Part shown: piece by piece, positions 1 through 7,730 of the stretch
Position numbering within the stretch: position 1 is the stretch's first letter
Layout: each line of letters begins with the position of its first letter
DNA from: an uncultured Selenomonas sp.
GTDB lineage: Bacteria; Bacillota; Negativicutes; Selenomonadales; Selenomonadaceae
DNA length: 45,878 nt
Reading direction: 5' to 3'
Assembly (NCBI GenBank): GCA_902766095.1
Contig: CACXCN010000032.1
Span: 1 to 45,878, forward strand
The notes under the pieces: model-generated
What the model was told of the DNA's origin: nothing
Databases searched by the model: none
The model's input: the letters and a program-made list of their open reading frames with translations, nothing else
Translations under genes and position numbers: made by a program

Positions 1-131
1 CGCTTGAACGAAAGTACTTTCCGCGGGATTGCTTGATAGGGAAAAATTTGATTTCTTAACGCCAAAGCACGACGCTCCATTCCGGAATCATGCCTGCCGC
101 TGCTTTATGCACTGACGGGTATTTCGTCACA
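1..131. repeat. MITE-like element, left half cut by window edge
   Basis: This stretch matches, in inverted orientation, the left half of the complete element at 24577-24842. Over the core 25-95 I count 66 identical positions of 71 against the reverse complement of 24610-24680. Its right end TTTCGTCACA (122-131) corresponds to the 10-bp terminal inverted repeat of the complete copy (TGTAACGAAA/TTTCGTTACA) with one change. The rest of the element lies outside the window. No transposase reading frame is present, so it is best read as a non-autonomous miniature element. It is not part of the promoter of the next gene, which starts about 170 bp further on; 132-301 holds nothing I can name. Confidence 0.75.
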
Positions 132-301
132 GCACCTTTTTGCCCCCTGCCACTTGTTCAATATAAAGTATTTTTTGCCAGGCAGTGCACTATAAAACAC
201 ATAAAAATGCCTGTGCCAGCCGCTTCGGCTACCGTAAACCAGGCGTCAATGCTAGGTTTTCGCCTTCTAGAACAAAAGTTTACAACTTTACAAAAAAATG
301 C

Positions 302-330
302 TTGACTATGCGTCTTCCGTGTGATATATT
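302..330 (+). promoter_or_regulatory. Sigma-70 promoter of the aminotransferase gene
   Basis: TTGACT (302-307) and TATATT (325-330) are separated by exactly 17 bp, each one mismatch from consensus. Transcription would start near 337 and give a leader of about 140 nt ahead of the ATG at 480. Confidence 0.75.
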
Positions 331-366
331 GTACATAGCTCAAGAGCAATAATACCGATGACAAAG

Positions 367-418
367 GCGTCAGTGGAACATCGAAGTGGATTTTGATGTT
401 TCGCTGGCGCTTTTTATT
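367..418 (+). terminator. Terminator-like hairpin in the aminotransferase leader (possible attenuator)
   Basis: A 16-bp stem (367-382 with 395-410, three G:U pairs) encloses a 12-nt loop and is followed directly by TTTTTATT. It lies between the promoter at 302-330 and the start codon at 480. It has the form of an intrinsic terminator inside the 5' leader, which points to control by attenuation. No known riboswitch core or tRNA-binding element is visible to me. Confidence 0.6.
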
Positions 419-479
419 CATCAAATTTCCTTCATTATTTCACTGAAGAACCAACGATTTTGATGAGGAGGAACACACC

Positions 480-1697
480 ATGAAACTCAAGGACACTGGA
501 CTCACCGCTGCTGACATCAAAGCAAAAGTCAAGAAGTATATGATCGAGACCTATGAGCGTTTCGATTTCGTAGCCGAAACGGCTAAAGACCAGTACATGT
601 ACGATGAGAAGGGCACCCCGTACCTCGACTTCTACGCTGGCATCGCTGTCAACAGCGCCGGCAACTGCAACGAGAAAGTCGTCGCCGCTGTCCAGGATCA
701 GTGTGCTGACATCATGCAGACGTTCAACTACCCGTACACGATTCCTCAGGCTCTGCTCGCCGAGAAGATCTGCACGACCATCGGCATGGACAAGATATTC
801 TTCCAGAGCACTGGTACCGAGGCCAACGAGGCCATGATCAAGATGGCTCGTAAATACGGCATCGAGCATTTCGGCCCGAACAGATACCACATCGTCACTG
901 CAAAGAACGGCTTCCACGGCCGCACGTTCGGCGCTATGTCCGCTACGGGCCAGCCGGGCAATGCCTGCCAGGTCGGCTTCGGTCCTATGACCTACGGCTT
1001 CTCCTATGCCCCTTACAATGATCTCGAGGCTTTCAAGGATGCCTGCAACGAGAACACCATCGCCATCATGATCGAGCCGGTACAGGGCGAGGGCGGTGTC
1101 CATCCGGCCACTCAGGAATTCATGACCGGCCTCCGGAAGTTCTGCGATGAGAACGATATGCTGCTCCTGATCGATGAGGTCCAGACCGGCTGGTGCCGCA
1201 CGGGCAAGGTCATGAGCTACATGAACTACGGCATCAAGCCGGATATCGTCTCGATGGCCAAGGCTCTCGGCGGCGGCATGCCGATCGGCGCGATCTGCGC
1301 CCGCGAGGAAGTCGCGAAAGCCTTCACGATGGGCTCCCACGGCACGACGTTCGGCGGCCATCCGGTCTCCTGCGCTGCGGCTCTCGCCGAGGTCAACGAG
1401 CTGCTCGACCGCGATCTGGCCGGCAATGCAGCCAAGGTCGGCGAATACCTCAAGAAGAAGCTCGCTGAGCTCCCGCACGTCAAAGAAGTCCGCGGCCAGG
1501 GCCTGCTCGTCGGCTGCGAGTTCGATGATACGATTTCCAGTGTCGATGTGAAACATGGCTGCTTCGACCGCAAGCTCCTCATCACGGCCATCGGCAAGCA
1601 CATCATCCGCCTCATACCGCCGCTCATCATCACCGAGGCGGACTGCGACAAGGCTGTAGCCATCATCAAGGATACCGTAGAAAGCCTCAGCAAGTAA
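480..1697 (+). CDS. Class III PLP-dependent aminotransferase (ornithine/GABA-type)
   Basis: 405-residue cytoplasmic aminotransferase of the fold-type I, class III group (ArgD, ornithine and 4-aminobutyrate aminotransferases). Visible signatures are STGTEAN (110-116), which contacts the PLP phosphate, EPVQGEGG (199-206), IDEVQTG (231-237) with Asp232 for the PLP ring nitrogen, the Schiff-base lysine in KALGGGMP (Lys261), and HGTTFGG (287-293). The length is normal. The ATG at 480 has a strong GAGGAGG site just upstream (about 464-470). It is monocistronic, with its own promoter and leader hairpin upstream and a strong terminator at 1774-1811. The substrate cannot be set from sequence. No arginine-biosynthesis genes are nearby, whereas an APC permease and an iron alcohol dehydrogenase follow, so a catabolic role (for example omega-amino acid to semialdehyde to hydroxy acid) is a reasonable inference. 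Confidence 0.9.
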   Translation: MKLKDTGLTAADIKAKVKKYMIETYERFDFVAETAKDQYMYDEKGTPYLDFYAGIAVNSAGNCNEKVVAAVQDQCADIMQTFNYPYTIPQALLAEKICTTIGMDKIFFQSTGTEANEAMIKMARKYGIEHFGPNRYHIVTAKNGFHGRTFGAMSATGQPGNACQVGFGPMTYGFSYAPYNDLEAFKDACNENTIAIMIEPVQGEGGVHPATQEFMTGLRKFCDENDMLLLIDEVQTGWCRTGKVMSYMNYGIKPDIVSMAKALGGGMPIGAICAREEVAKAFTMGSHGTTFGGHPVSCAAALAEVNELLDRDLAGNAAKVGEYLKKKLAELPHVKEVRGQGLLVGCEFDDTISSVDVKHGCFDRKLLITAIGKHIIRLIPPLIITEADCDKAVAIIKDTVESLSK

Positions 1698-1773
1698 TCC
1701 CTTGTTGCTTGACTGCTGGTCCTATCAATCACTCCTTGCAATCACATAAGACTGTAAATCAGCAATGAAGCTG

Positions 1774-1811
1774 TTGCGGAAGCATCGTCAGGTGCTTCCG
1801 CAATGGCTTTT
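1774..1811 (+). terminator. Intrinsic terminator after the aminotransferase
   Basis: A perfect 11-bp stem (1774-1784 with 1793-1803), an 8-nt loop, then TGGC and a T run. It separates the aminotransferase from the kinase-like gene. Confidence 0.88.
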
Positions 1812-1852
1812 TTTATCCTCTGGTATACAGAATACACCAGCCGGAAAGAGAG

Positions 1853-2632
1853 ATGAACATCATGGAACCCGAAAAAAAGAAAGTAATCATAACCGTGGGC
1901 TGTGAATACGGTTGCGGCGGTCCCGCACTGGCACAAAAAATCGCCGATGACTTCGGCATCCCCTGCTACGACCGCAGCCTCATAGATGACATAATCGAAG
2001 AAGCTGGTTTCTCGAAAGACTTGCTCGATAAAGCCGAAAAAGCGAAAGAGATCCGCGGCCGCGATCCTGACGTCAACCCCGTAAAGCTCGGCGCCATCAA
2101 ATACCACAATCTGACGGACCGCGTCGTCTTCCTGCAGCGCGAGACGGTAAAGCGCCTCGCGGCCCGCGGCTCGTGCGTATTCGTCGGACGCTGCGCCGAC
2201 CATATCCTGCGCCATCGCGAGAACTGCCTGAACGTATTCATATACGCCCCCAGTGATGTCCGACTCGAGAATGTGATGACGGAGCATAAGCTCAGCAAGA
2301 ACGACGCCAAGCTCCTCATAAAGAAAAGCGATGAGGACCTGCACGCCCGCTACAAGCAGGTCACTGGCACCTATCGCGGCGACCGCCACAACCGCCATCT
2401 GCTCATCGATTCGTCCATGTTCGGCGTCGAGCGGACGGCCGAAATCATAGAGGCCATCGCCAAGGAAAAGTTCGGCATCACCGGTGCCGCCGACATCGCT
2501 AAGACGACGGCCCCCAAGGCCGATACTCCGGACTCGCAGGCACCGTCCGCCACCGCTGCAGATGATGCAGCTGCTGCCACCACGGATCCTATCACGAAAC
2601 CACCGGTTCTCTCTATTGATATGGGAGCGTGA
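1853..2632 (+). CDS. Cytidylate kinase-like family protein
   Basis: 259-residue cytoplasmic protein of the cytidylate-kinase-like P-loop family (PF13189 type). The N-terminus (residues 9-35) reads as a beta strand followed by a glycine-rich loop, GCEYGCGGP, in place of the usual Walker A, then YDRSLID; FVGRCADHIL (about 103-112) and a lid-like basic segment follow. Such proteins are common in Firmicutes as stand-alone genes; whether they phosphorylate CMP is not established. The last 45 or so residues are a low-complexity Ala/Thr/Pro/Asp tail. Start choice is open: ATG 1853 or ATG 1862 (GAGAG about 9 nt upstream). The stretch ATGAACATCATGGAAC here recurs with one change at the start of the next gene (2629-2644). 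It is 5 nt upstream of the permease, so the two are probably co-transcribed. Confidence 0.8.
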   Translation: MNIMEPEKKKVIITVGCEYGCGGPALAQKIADDFGIPCYDRSLIDDIIEEAGFSKDLLDKAEKAKEIRGRDPDVNPVKLGAIKYHNLTDRVVFLQRETVKRLAARGSCVFVGRCADHILRHRENCLNVFIYAPSDVRLENVMTEHKLSKNDAKLLIKKSDEDLHARYKQVTGTYRGDRHNRHLLIDSSMFGVERTAEIIEAIAKEKFGITGAADIAKTTAPKADTPDSQAPSATAADDAAAATTDPITKPPVLSIDMGA

Positions 2633-2637
2633 ACATC

Positions 2638-4176
2638 ATGGAACAGAAATCATCGAACTTCGAACGTGTGCTCGGTGCCTGGGATATCCTGGTCATCGCC
2701 TTTGGCGCGATGATCGGCTGGGGCTGGGTCGTCTCTACCGGTACGTGGATCGAGCAGGGCGGCGTCCTCGGCGCGGCACTGGGCTTCGTCATCGGCGGCA
2801 TCATGATATTCTTCATCGGCCTCACCTATGCCGAGCTCACGAGCGCGATGCCGCAATGCGGCGGCGAGCATGTATTCAGCCATCGTGCCATGGGACCGAT
2901 CGGCTCGTTCATCTGCACCTGGGCCATCGTGCTCGGCTATGCCGGCGTCGTCTGCTTCGAGGCCTGCGCCCTGCCGACGATCATCGCCTACATCTTCCCT
3001 GACTTCCTGCAGGGCTACCTCTACAATGTAGCCGGATTCTCCATCTATGCCTCCTGGCTCGCGGTAGCCATCATCATGAGCATCCTCATGACCTACGTCA
3101 ATATCCGCGGCGTCAAGGCTGCAGCCAAGCTGCAGACATTGCTGACGGCCATCATCGGCGCCGCTGGTGTCCTGCTCATCGTCGTCTCCGCCATCAATGG
3201 CGATACGTCCACTCTCGCGCCGCAGGCTTTCGTCGGTGACGACACCTCTGCGACCGTCAAGGCCGTCCTCTCCGTCGCCGTCATGACGCCGTTCTACTTC
3301 ATCGGCTTCGATGTCATCCCGCAGGCCGCGGAGGAGATCAATGTCCCGCTCAAGCGCATCGGCAAGATCCTCATTCTCTCTGTCATCTGTGCGGTGCTGT
3401 TCTACGCGCTTGTAATCATCGCCGTCGGACTAGTATTATCAAATTCGGAGATTATCGCGGCCGAGGGCGGCAATGGACTCGTCTCGGCTGATGCCATGGC
3501 CAAGGCCCTCAACTCCGCCGTCATGACGAAAGTCATCATCGTCGGCGGCATGTGCGGCATCATAACGAGCTGGAACTCGTTCCTCATGGGCGGCAGCCGC
3601 GCCCTGTACTCCATGGCTGAATCGTACATGGTTCCCCGCTTCTTCGCGAAGCTTCATCCGAAATACAAGACGCCGGTCAACGCGCTCTATCTCATCGGTG
3701 CACTCTCGATCATCGCCCCGTTCGCCGGCCGCAAGATGCTCGTCTGGGTCTGCGATGCCGGCAACTTCGGCTGCGTGCTGGCCTACCTCATGGTCGCGGT
3801 GTCCTTCATCATCCTGCGCAAGAAAGAGCCTGACATGCCGCGTCCGTTCAAGGTCAGCAATTACAAGCTTGTCGGCGGCATCGCCGTCATCATGTCGGCC
3901 TTCATGCTCGCGCTCTATATCATCCCGGGCTCGGGCTCGACGCTGGCCTGGCAGGAATGGGCCATGGCCGGCGGCTGGGCCGTACTCGGCGTCATATTCG
4001 GCGTCGCCTGCAAGCGCAAGTACAAGGAGCGCTTCGGCCTGCTCGTCGACATCATTTCCGACGAGGACGCCGTGGCCCTGCAGTCTACCGACGAAGAAAT
4101 CTCTGTGGCGCTTGACCGTGCCATCGACAATGCAATTGACAAGATACTGGTTGAGCGCCAGCTCACGACTGCCTAA
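2638..4176 (+). CDS. APC-superfamily amino acid permease
   Basis: 512-residue inner-membrane protein with about 12 hydrophobic segments in the amino acid/polyamine/organocation pattern. The first segment carries the glycine-rich IGWGWVVSTGTW unwound-helix region that binds the amino group and carboxylate of substrates in this superfamily. After the last membrane segment is a hydrophilic C-terminal tail of about 50 residues ending in an acidic, likely helical stretch. ATG 2638 is chosen over GTG 2629 because GGGAG (2623-2627) lies 10 nt before the ATG, whereas the GTG would sit against it. It is 5 nt after the kinase-like gene and 39 nt before the alcohol dehydrogenase, with no terminator between. 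The substrate is unknown; the aminotransferase upstream makes an amino acid or GABA-like compound plausible. Confidence 0.88.
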   Translation: MEQKSSNFERVLGAWDILVIAFGAMIGWGWVVSTGTWIEQGGVLGAALGFVIGGIMIFFIGLTYAELTSAMPQCGGEHVFSHRAMGPIGSFICTWAIVLGYAGVVCFEACALPTIIAYIFPDFLQGYLYNVAGFSIYASWLAVAIIMSILMTYVNIRGVKAAAKLQTLLTAIIGAAGVLLIVVSAINGDTSTLAPQAFVGDDTSATVKAVLSVAVMTPFYFIGFDVIPQAAEEINVPLKRIGKILILSVICAVLFYALVIIAVGLVLSNSEIIAAEGGNGLVSADAMAKALNSAVMTKVIIVGGMCGIITSWNSFLMGGSRALYSMAESYMVPRFFAKLHPKYKTPVNALYLIGALSIIAPFAGRKMLVWVCDAGNFGCVLAYLMVAVSFIILRKKEPDMPRPFKVSNYKLVGGIAVIMSAFMLALYIIPGSGSTLAWQEWAMAGGWAVLGVIFGVACKRKYKERFGLLVDIISDEDAVALQSTDEEISVALDRAIDNAIDKILVERQLTTA

Positions 4177-4215
4177 GCAGTATTCCTCATCTCTCCAGCA
4201 GAAAGGATCGATATC

Positions 4216-5361
4216 ATGAATGAATTCAGTTTTTCCATCCCGCAGGATATCCTGGTCGGCCGCGGCACGGCTGAGAAGCTCGGCGATGCTGCCAAGAAAC
4301 TCGGCGGCACACATGCCTTCATCATTTCCGGGCCGCACCTCACCAAGATGGGCCATGTGAAGCATTGCGCTGACCTGCTGGCCGCCAAGGGTATCCCGTC
4401 GGACGCCTTCAGCGAGACGGAGGGCAATCCCTCCGTCGAAACCGTCGACAAGGCAGCCAAAGCCTTCAAAGAGAGCGGGGCTGACTTCATCGTGGCTTTC
4501 GGCGGTGGCTCGCCGATGGACGTGGCCAAGGCCGTAGCCGTCGTCGCGAAATACGGCAGCAATGTCACGGACTACGAGGGGGCTGACAAAGTCCCCGGCG
4601 ACATCATCCCGCTCATCGCCATCCCGACGACGGCCGGCACGGGCTCCGAGGTAACGGCATTCTCCGTCATCACGGATCATGCGCGCAACTACAAGCTGAC
4701 CGTGTTCAGCTACAAGCTCATTCCGAAATACGCCATCCTCGATCCGGACTTCCTGACGACTGCTCCGGCCAGCGTCGCAGCAGCCTGCGGCATTGATGCC
4801 ATGGTCCATGCCATCGAGTCCTACATCTCGCGCGCCGCATCGCCTTTCTCGGACGCTATGGCCGAGAAAGCGCTCGAGCTCATCGGCGCCAATATCCGCC
4901 GCTACGTCGCCAACCGCGCCGATGTCGAGGCCGCTCAGGCCATGCTGACGGGCTCGCTGTTCGCCGGTATCGCGTTCTCCTGGGCCCGCCTCGGCGACGT
5001 CCATGCCATGAGCCATCCGGTCAGCGCCTATTTCAATGTACCGCACGGCGTCGCCAATGCCATACTGCTGCCGACGATCATGGACTTCAACGCGCTGGCT
5101 GACAACGGCAAATACCGGAAGATCTACGACTACATAGCGCTCACCAAATCCACCGCTGACTTCGAGCCGCTCGACCTCGTCTCGACGCTGCGCGAGCTGA
5201 ACGCCAGCTTCGGCATCCCGGCCTGCCTCGGCGACGCCGGCGTGACCTCTGACAAGTTCGATGCCATGGCCGACGATGCCATGAAGAGCGGCAACATCGC
5301 TGTCAACCCGCGCGCCACGAAGAAGAGCGATGTCCTCGCTCTCTATGCCAAGGCGCTCTGA
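4216..5361 (+). CDS. Iron-containing alcohol dehydrogenase
   Basis: 381-residue group III (Fe-dependent) NAD(P)-linked dehydrogenase. The dinucleotide site is GGGSPMD (96-102), the family signature TTAGTGSE is at 138-145, and the metal ligands are recognisable as Asp194 and His198 (GIDAMVHAIESY), a His in HAMSHP (263-268) and His277 (PHG). The length is standard. AGAAAGG precedes the ATG by about 10 nt. It is the last gene of the kinase-permease-dehydrogenase unit and ends at the bidirectional terminator at 5437-5485. Relatives reduce 4-carbon semialdehydes, lactaldehyde, butanal or similar. With the neighbouring aminotransferase and permease it could reduce the semialdehyde formed by transamination (as in 4-hydroxybutyrate dehydrogenase), but this is an inference from context. 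Confidence 0.9.
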   Translation: MNEFSFSIPQDILVGRGTAEKLGDAAKKLGGTHAFIISGPHLTKMGHVKHCADLLAAKGIPSDAFSETEGNPSVETVDKAAKAFKESGADFIVAFGGGSPMDVAKAVAVVAKYGSNVTDYEGADKVPGDIIPLIAIPTTAGTGSEVTAFSVITDHARNYKLTVFSYKLIPKYAILDPDFLTTAPASVAAACGIDAMVHAIESYISRAASPFSDAMAEKALELIGANIRRYVANRADVEAAQAMLTGSLFAGIAFSWARLGDVHAMSHPVSAYFNVPHGVANAILLPTIMDFNALADNGKYRKIYDYIALTKSTADFEPLDLVSTLRELNASFGIPACLGDAGVTSDKFDAMADDAMKSGNIAVNPRATKKSDVLALYAKAL

Positions 5362-5436
5362 CCCAAAGGTTTTAAGCAGTTCACAGTCCTGAACCAGCTG
5401 TGACTGCCTGTATAAACACATATCTATCCTATGAAA

Positions 5437-5485
5437 AAGCTGCCGTGCAGCAGGACGCCATTCCTGCTGCACGGCAGCTTGCTTT
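5437..5485. terminator. Bidirectional terminator between convergent genes
   Basis: A perfect 19-bp stem (5437-5455 with 5462-5480) with a 6-nt loop. A T run follows on the minus strand (A5 at 5434-5438) and a T-rich tail on the plus strand. It serves the dehydrogenase unit from the left and the M23 peptidase gene from the right. Confidence 0.88.
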
Positions 5486-5510
5486 ATTCACCACTATAGA
5501 GGTTCCGCAC

Positions 5511-6497
5511 TCAGTGCAGATAATTGATCGGATTGACTGCCTGACCGTTCACGCGCACCTCATAGTGCACATGCGGACCGGTCGAGAAGCCCGTGCTGCC
5601 CATATAGGCGATAATCTGGCCGCGGCGCACATACTGCCCCGGCGTCACGACGACACGCGATGCATGACCGTAGCGCGTCATGATGCCATTGCCGTGGTCG
5701 ATATCGACCATGTTGCCATAGCCGCCCGAGTTCCACCCCGCCACCGTGACCGTACCATTCGCCGTAGCCACGATCGGTGTGCCCATATCGTTCGCGATAT
5801 CCATGCCGGGATGGAAATCAGACCCGCCCCAGCGCAGACCGAACGGCGACGTCACCGTACCGCTGGCCGGCCATATGGACGGCATCGTGCTGCCAGCCAT
5901 GCTCGTGCCGAACGGCGTCGGCAGGCCGGCATTGGCCTGCTCCTGCTGCTCCTGTATCTGCTGGCGCAGGTCATCGAGCGAGGCCCGACGCTGGGCCAGC
6001 TGCTTCTCGACGCTGTCGAGCGCCGCCGTCACGCCATCCACATCCGGATTCACATAGCTCGGGTAGGGGCCGCCCTGACCGTCATGCTCTCCATCCGAAC
6101 TGCCATTGCTGCCATCGCCGGCATCGCCATTTCCGTCACCCGAGGCCGGCTGCGCGCCCGTCAGCTGCCTCAGTTCCGTCTCGACCTGGCTCAGCTCATC
6201 AATCTGAGCCTGCAGGGCTGACGCCTTCTTCGACAGCTGCAGCAGCTGTTCCTGCTGGATATTGTTCACCTGGCGCAGCTGGCCCATCTCCTCGGCACCA
6301 CTATGGGCAGCCAGCGTCGAATACACCGCGTAGCTGGCCGCACCGACGAACAGCATCGCTCCCACAGCCAGCGAGGCTGCACCGTATTTCAGCACGCGGG
6401 CTGACAGGTGTATGCTCTTGACCGTTCCATCCCCATCCGGTATGAACTTGATCGTATACTTGCGACTCTCGGACTGTTTTTTTTCTTCCGTAGCCAA
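5511..6497 (-). CDS. Membrane-anchored M23 (LytM-type) peptidoglycan metallopeptidase
   Basis: 328 residues from a TTG start at 6497, chosen because GGAGGG (6504-6509) lies 6 nt upstream; the longer frame to 6575 lacks such a site. Layout: short basic cytoplasmic head, one membrane segment (about 37-60), a coiled coil rich in Gln/Leu (about 72-110), a Gly/Asp/Ser linker, a second coiled coil (about 155-185), then a C-terminal M23 domain. The zinc site is intact: His229 and Asp233 in HPGMD, and His309/His311 in HVHYE. The domain would face the periplasm and cut peptide cross-links. The coiled coils resemble those of EnvC/NlpD-like activators, but here the catalytic residues are present, so an active hydrolase is likely. 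An extended -10 (TGCTATAAT, 6605-6613) is the probable promoter. Confidence 0.88.
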   Translation of the reverse strand: MATEEKKQSESRKYTIKFIPDGDGTVKSIHLSARVLKYGAASLAVGAMLFVGAASYAVYSTLAAHSGAEEMGQLRQVNNIQQEQLLQLSKKASALQAQIDELSQVETELRQLTGAQPASGDGNGDAGDGSNGSSDGEHDGQGGPYPSYVNPDVDGVTAALDSVEKQLAQRRASLDDLRQQIQEQQEQANAGLPTPFGTSMAGSTMPSIWPASGTVTSPFGLRWGGSDFHPGMDIANDMGTPIVATANGTVTVAGWNSGGYGNMVDIDHGNGIMTRYGHASRVVVTPGQYVRRGQIIAYMGSTGFSTGPHVHYEVRVNGQAVNPINYLH

Positions 6498-6604
6498 AAA
6501 ATACCCTCCAAACACGAAAAACATGGCCCGTCCTGGCACTACATGCCTCCAGCAGCCATTACCCTCAACTAGCATTGAAGCAATACAGCTTTTTACAAAA
6601 GAAA

Positions 6605-6613
6605 ATTATAGCA
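6605..6613 (-). promoter_or_regulatory. Extended -10 promoter of the M23 peptidase gene
   Basis: On the minus strand the sequence reads TGCTATAAT, a perfect extended -10. No good -35 is seen. It lies about 108 nt upstream of the TTG start at 6497 and just past the terminator of the upstream export gene. Confidence 0.5.
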
Positions 6614-6644
6614 CATATTTCTGAATGTTGACAGGAATATCTAT

Positions 6645-6679
6645 TAAAAAAACAGGGAACGACGGACTGTCATTCCCTG
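6645..6679 (-). terminator. Intrinsic terminator of the polysaccharide export gene
   Basis: On the minus strand, CAGGGAA/TTCCCTG (6653-6659 with 6673-6679), extended inward by GAC/GTC, is followed by seven T. It sits 28 nt after the stop codon at 6707. Confidence 0.8.
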
Positions 6680-6706
6680 CTTTCGTCAAACCTCTGGAAA
6701 ACGAAG

Positions 6707-7537
6707 TTAATCTGTCATTGCTTTATACATAGCCCAGGCATTGAAGTACGGCAGGATATCCTTGTCGATGAGGATACCGTTGGAGCGTGGCACATAGATG
6801 ATGTCGCCGTCCTGCACCTGTACATTCTGCGTCAGATCATGTTTCTTGGCATAGGCCTTCATATTGAGCTGGCGGTAGTACATCGTATCTCCGATGACGC
6901 GGATGATCTGGATGCGCGTGCTACGGGCCCGTCTCGTCCAGCCGCCAGCAGATGACAACGCAGCAAAGGCGTTCTGATTGTCGATGCTGACCTCATGCAC
7001 GCCAGGGCTATTGACCTCGCCCATGACATAGATGCGGCGCGGACCATAGCCGCTGATCATGACCGACATATCCGGTATCTTGATATAGCGGCCGAGCGAA
7101 TCCATCAGGATTTCCTTCGTCTCATCGAGCGTCTTGCCCTCGAGCTTCACGGAGCCCACATAGGGGAGCTGCACATAGCCATCGACGCCCACCGTGATCG
7201 AGTTCACACCGATACCATTCGGGAAACCTATGACGAGCAGACTCAGTTTATCGTACTTCGCCAAGCGATATTTCGCCATATCGGTCACGTGGCGCAGACT
7301 GGCCGTCTCGAACACGCTGTCCGACTGGATATAGGCCCCAGCCGGTGCTTCGCCACTCTTGACTTCTTCCTTTGTCGCTTTGCGCGGCGTCAGATCTACT
7401 GATTTCGGCTGATAGTACACGACTTTCTGTCCCTCTGTCGCCTGTACCTCAGTCTTAGCTGCAGCCGCCTGTACCGGAGACACCGCCAGCAGCATCGTCC
7501 CCAGCAGCGCTGCTCCATAGGCAAATATTTTTTTCAT
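6707..7537 (-). CDS. Polysaccharide export protein with SLBB domain (Wza-like)
   Basis: 276-residue secreted protein. The start is ATG 7537, with GGGGAG a few nt upstream; longer frames lack support. A signal peptide (about residues 1-24, hydrophobic core then PVQAAAA) has no lipobox cysteine, so unlike Wza it is probably not a lipoprotein. A poly_export domain follows (about 85-165: YRLAKYDKLSL, then GYVQLPYVGSVKLEGKT), then an SLBB domain (about 170-250: GPRRIYVMGEVNSPGVHEV to VQDGDIIYVPR). Family members form the periplasmic/outer-membrane conduit for capsule or exopolysaccharide. No polymerase, flippase or tyrosine kinase gene is adjacent, so it would serve a locus elsewhere. It is monocistronic, with a consensus promoter at 7644-7672 and a terminator at 6645-6679. 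Confidence 0.85.
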   Translation of the reverse strand: MKKIFAYGAALLGTMLLAVSPVQAAAAKTEVQATEGQKVVYYQPKSVDLTPRKATKEEVKSGEAPAGAYIQSDSVFETASLRHVTDMAKYRLAKYDKLSLLVIGFPNGIGVNSITVGVDGYVQLPYVGSVKLEGKTLDETKEILMDSLGRYIKIPDMSVMISGYGPRRIYVMGEVNSPGVHEVSIDNQNAFAALSSAGGWTRRARSTRIQIIRVIGDTMYYRQLNMKAYAKKHDLTQNVQVQDGDIIYVPRSNGILIDKDILPYFNAWAMYKAMTD

Positions 7538-7643
7538 TCTTACTCCCCTCATCCTCACACCTGACAAGCATGACGTTCATCATCCACTCGTCCGGCATGA
7601 TGCGTCACCCACACCGCAGATTCTTCTTCAGCTTTACCCATTA

Positions 7644-7672
7644 ATTATAATGTAACGGTCCGGTTCCGTCAA
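7644..7672 (-). promoter_or_regulatory. Consensus sigma-70 promoter of the export gene
   Basis: On the minus strand, TTGACG (7667-7672), a 17-bp spacer and a perfect TATAAT (7644-7649). It gives a leader of about 100 nt to the ATG at 7537. Confidence 0.85.
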
Positions 7673-7730
7673 CCATTTCACCGGCCTCATGCACGTATAA
7701 AACCGCTCCGATACCGTCCCTCGAACCGCC

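Noticed and set aside
3439-5472. Open minus-strand frame of 677 codons opposite the permease and dehydrogenase
   Set aside because: A shadow of two real genes: His/Asp/Arg-rich composition, no known motif, no start signal. Long antisense frames are expected from G+C-rich third codon positions.
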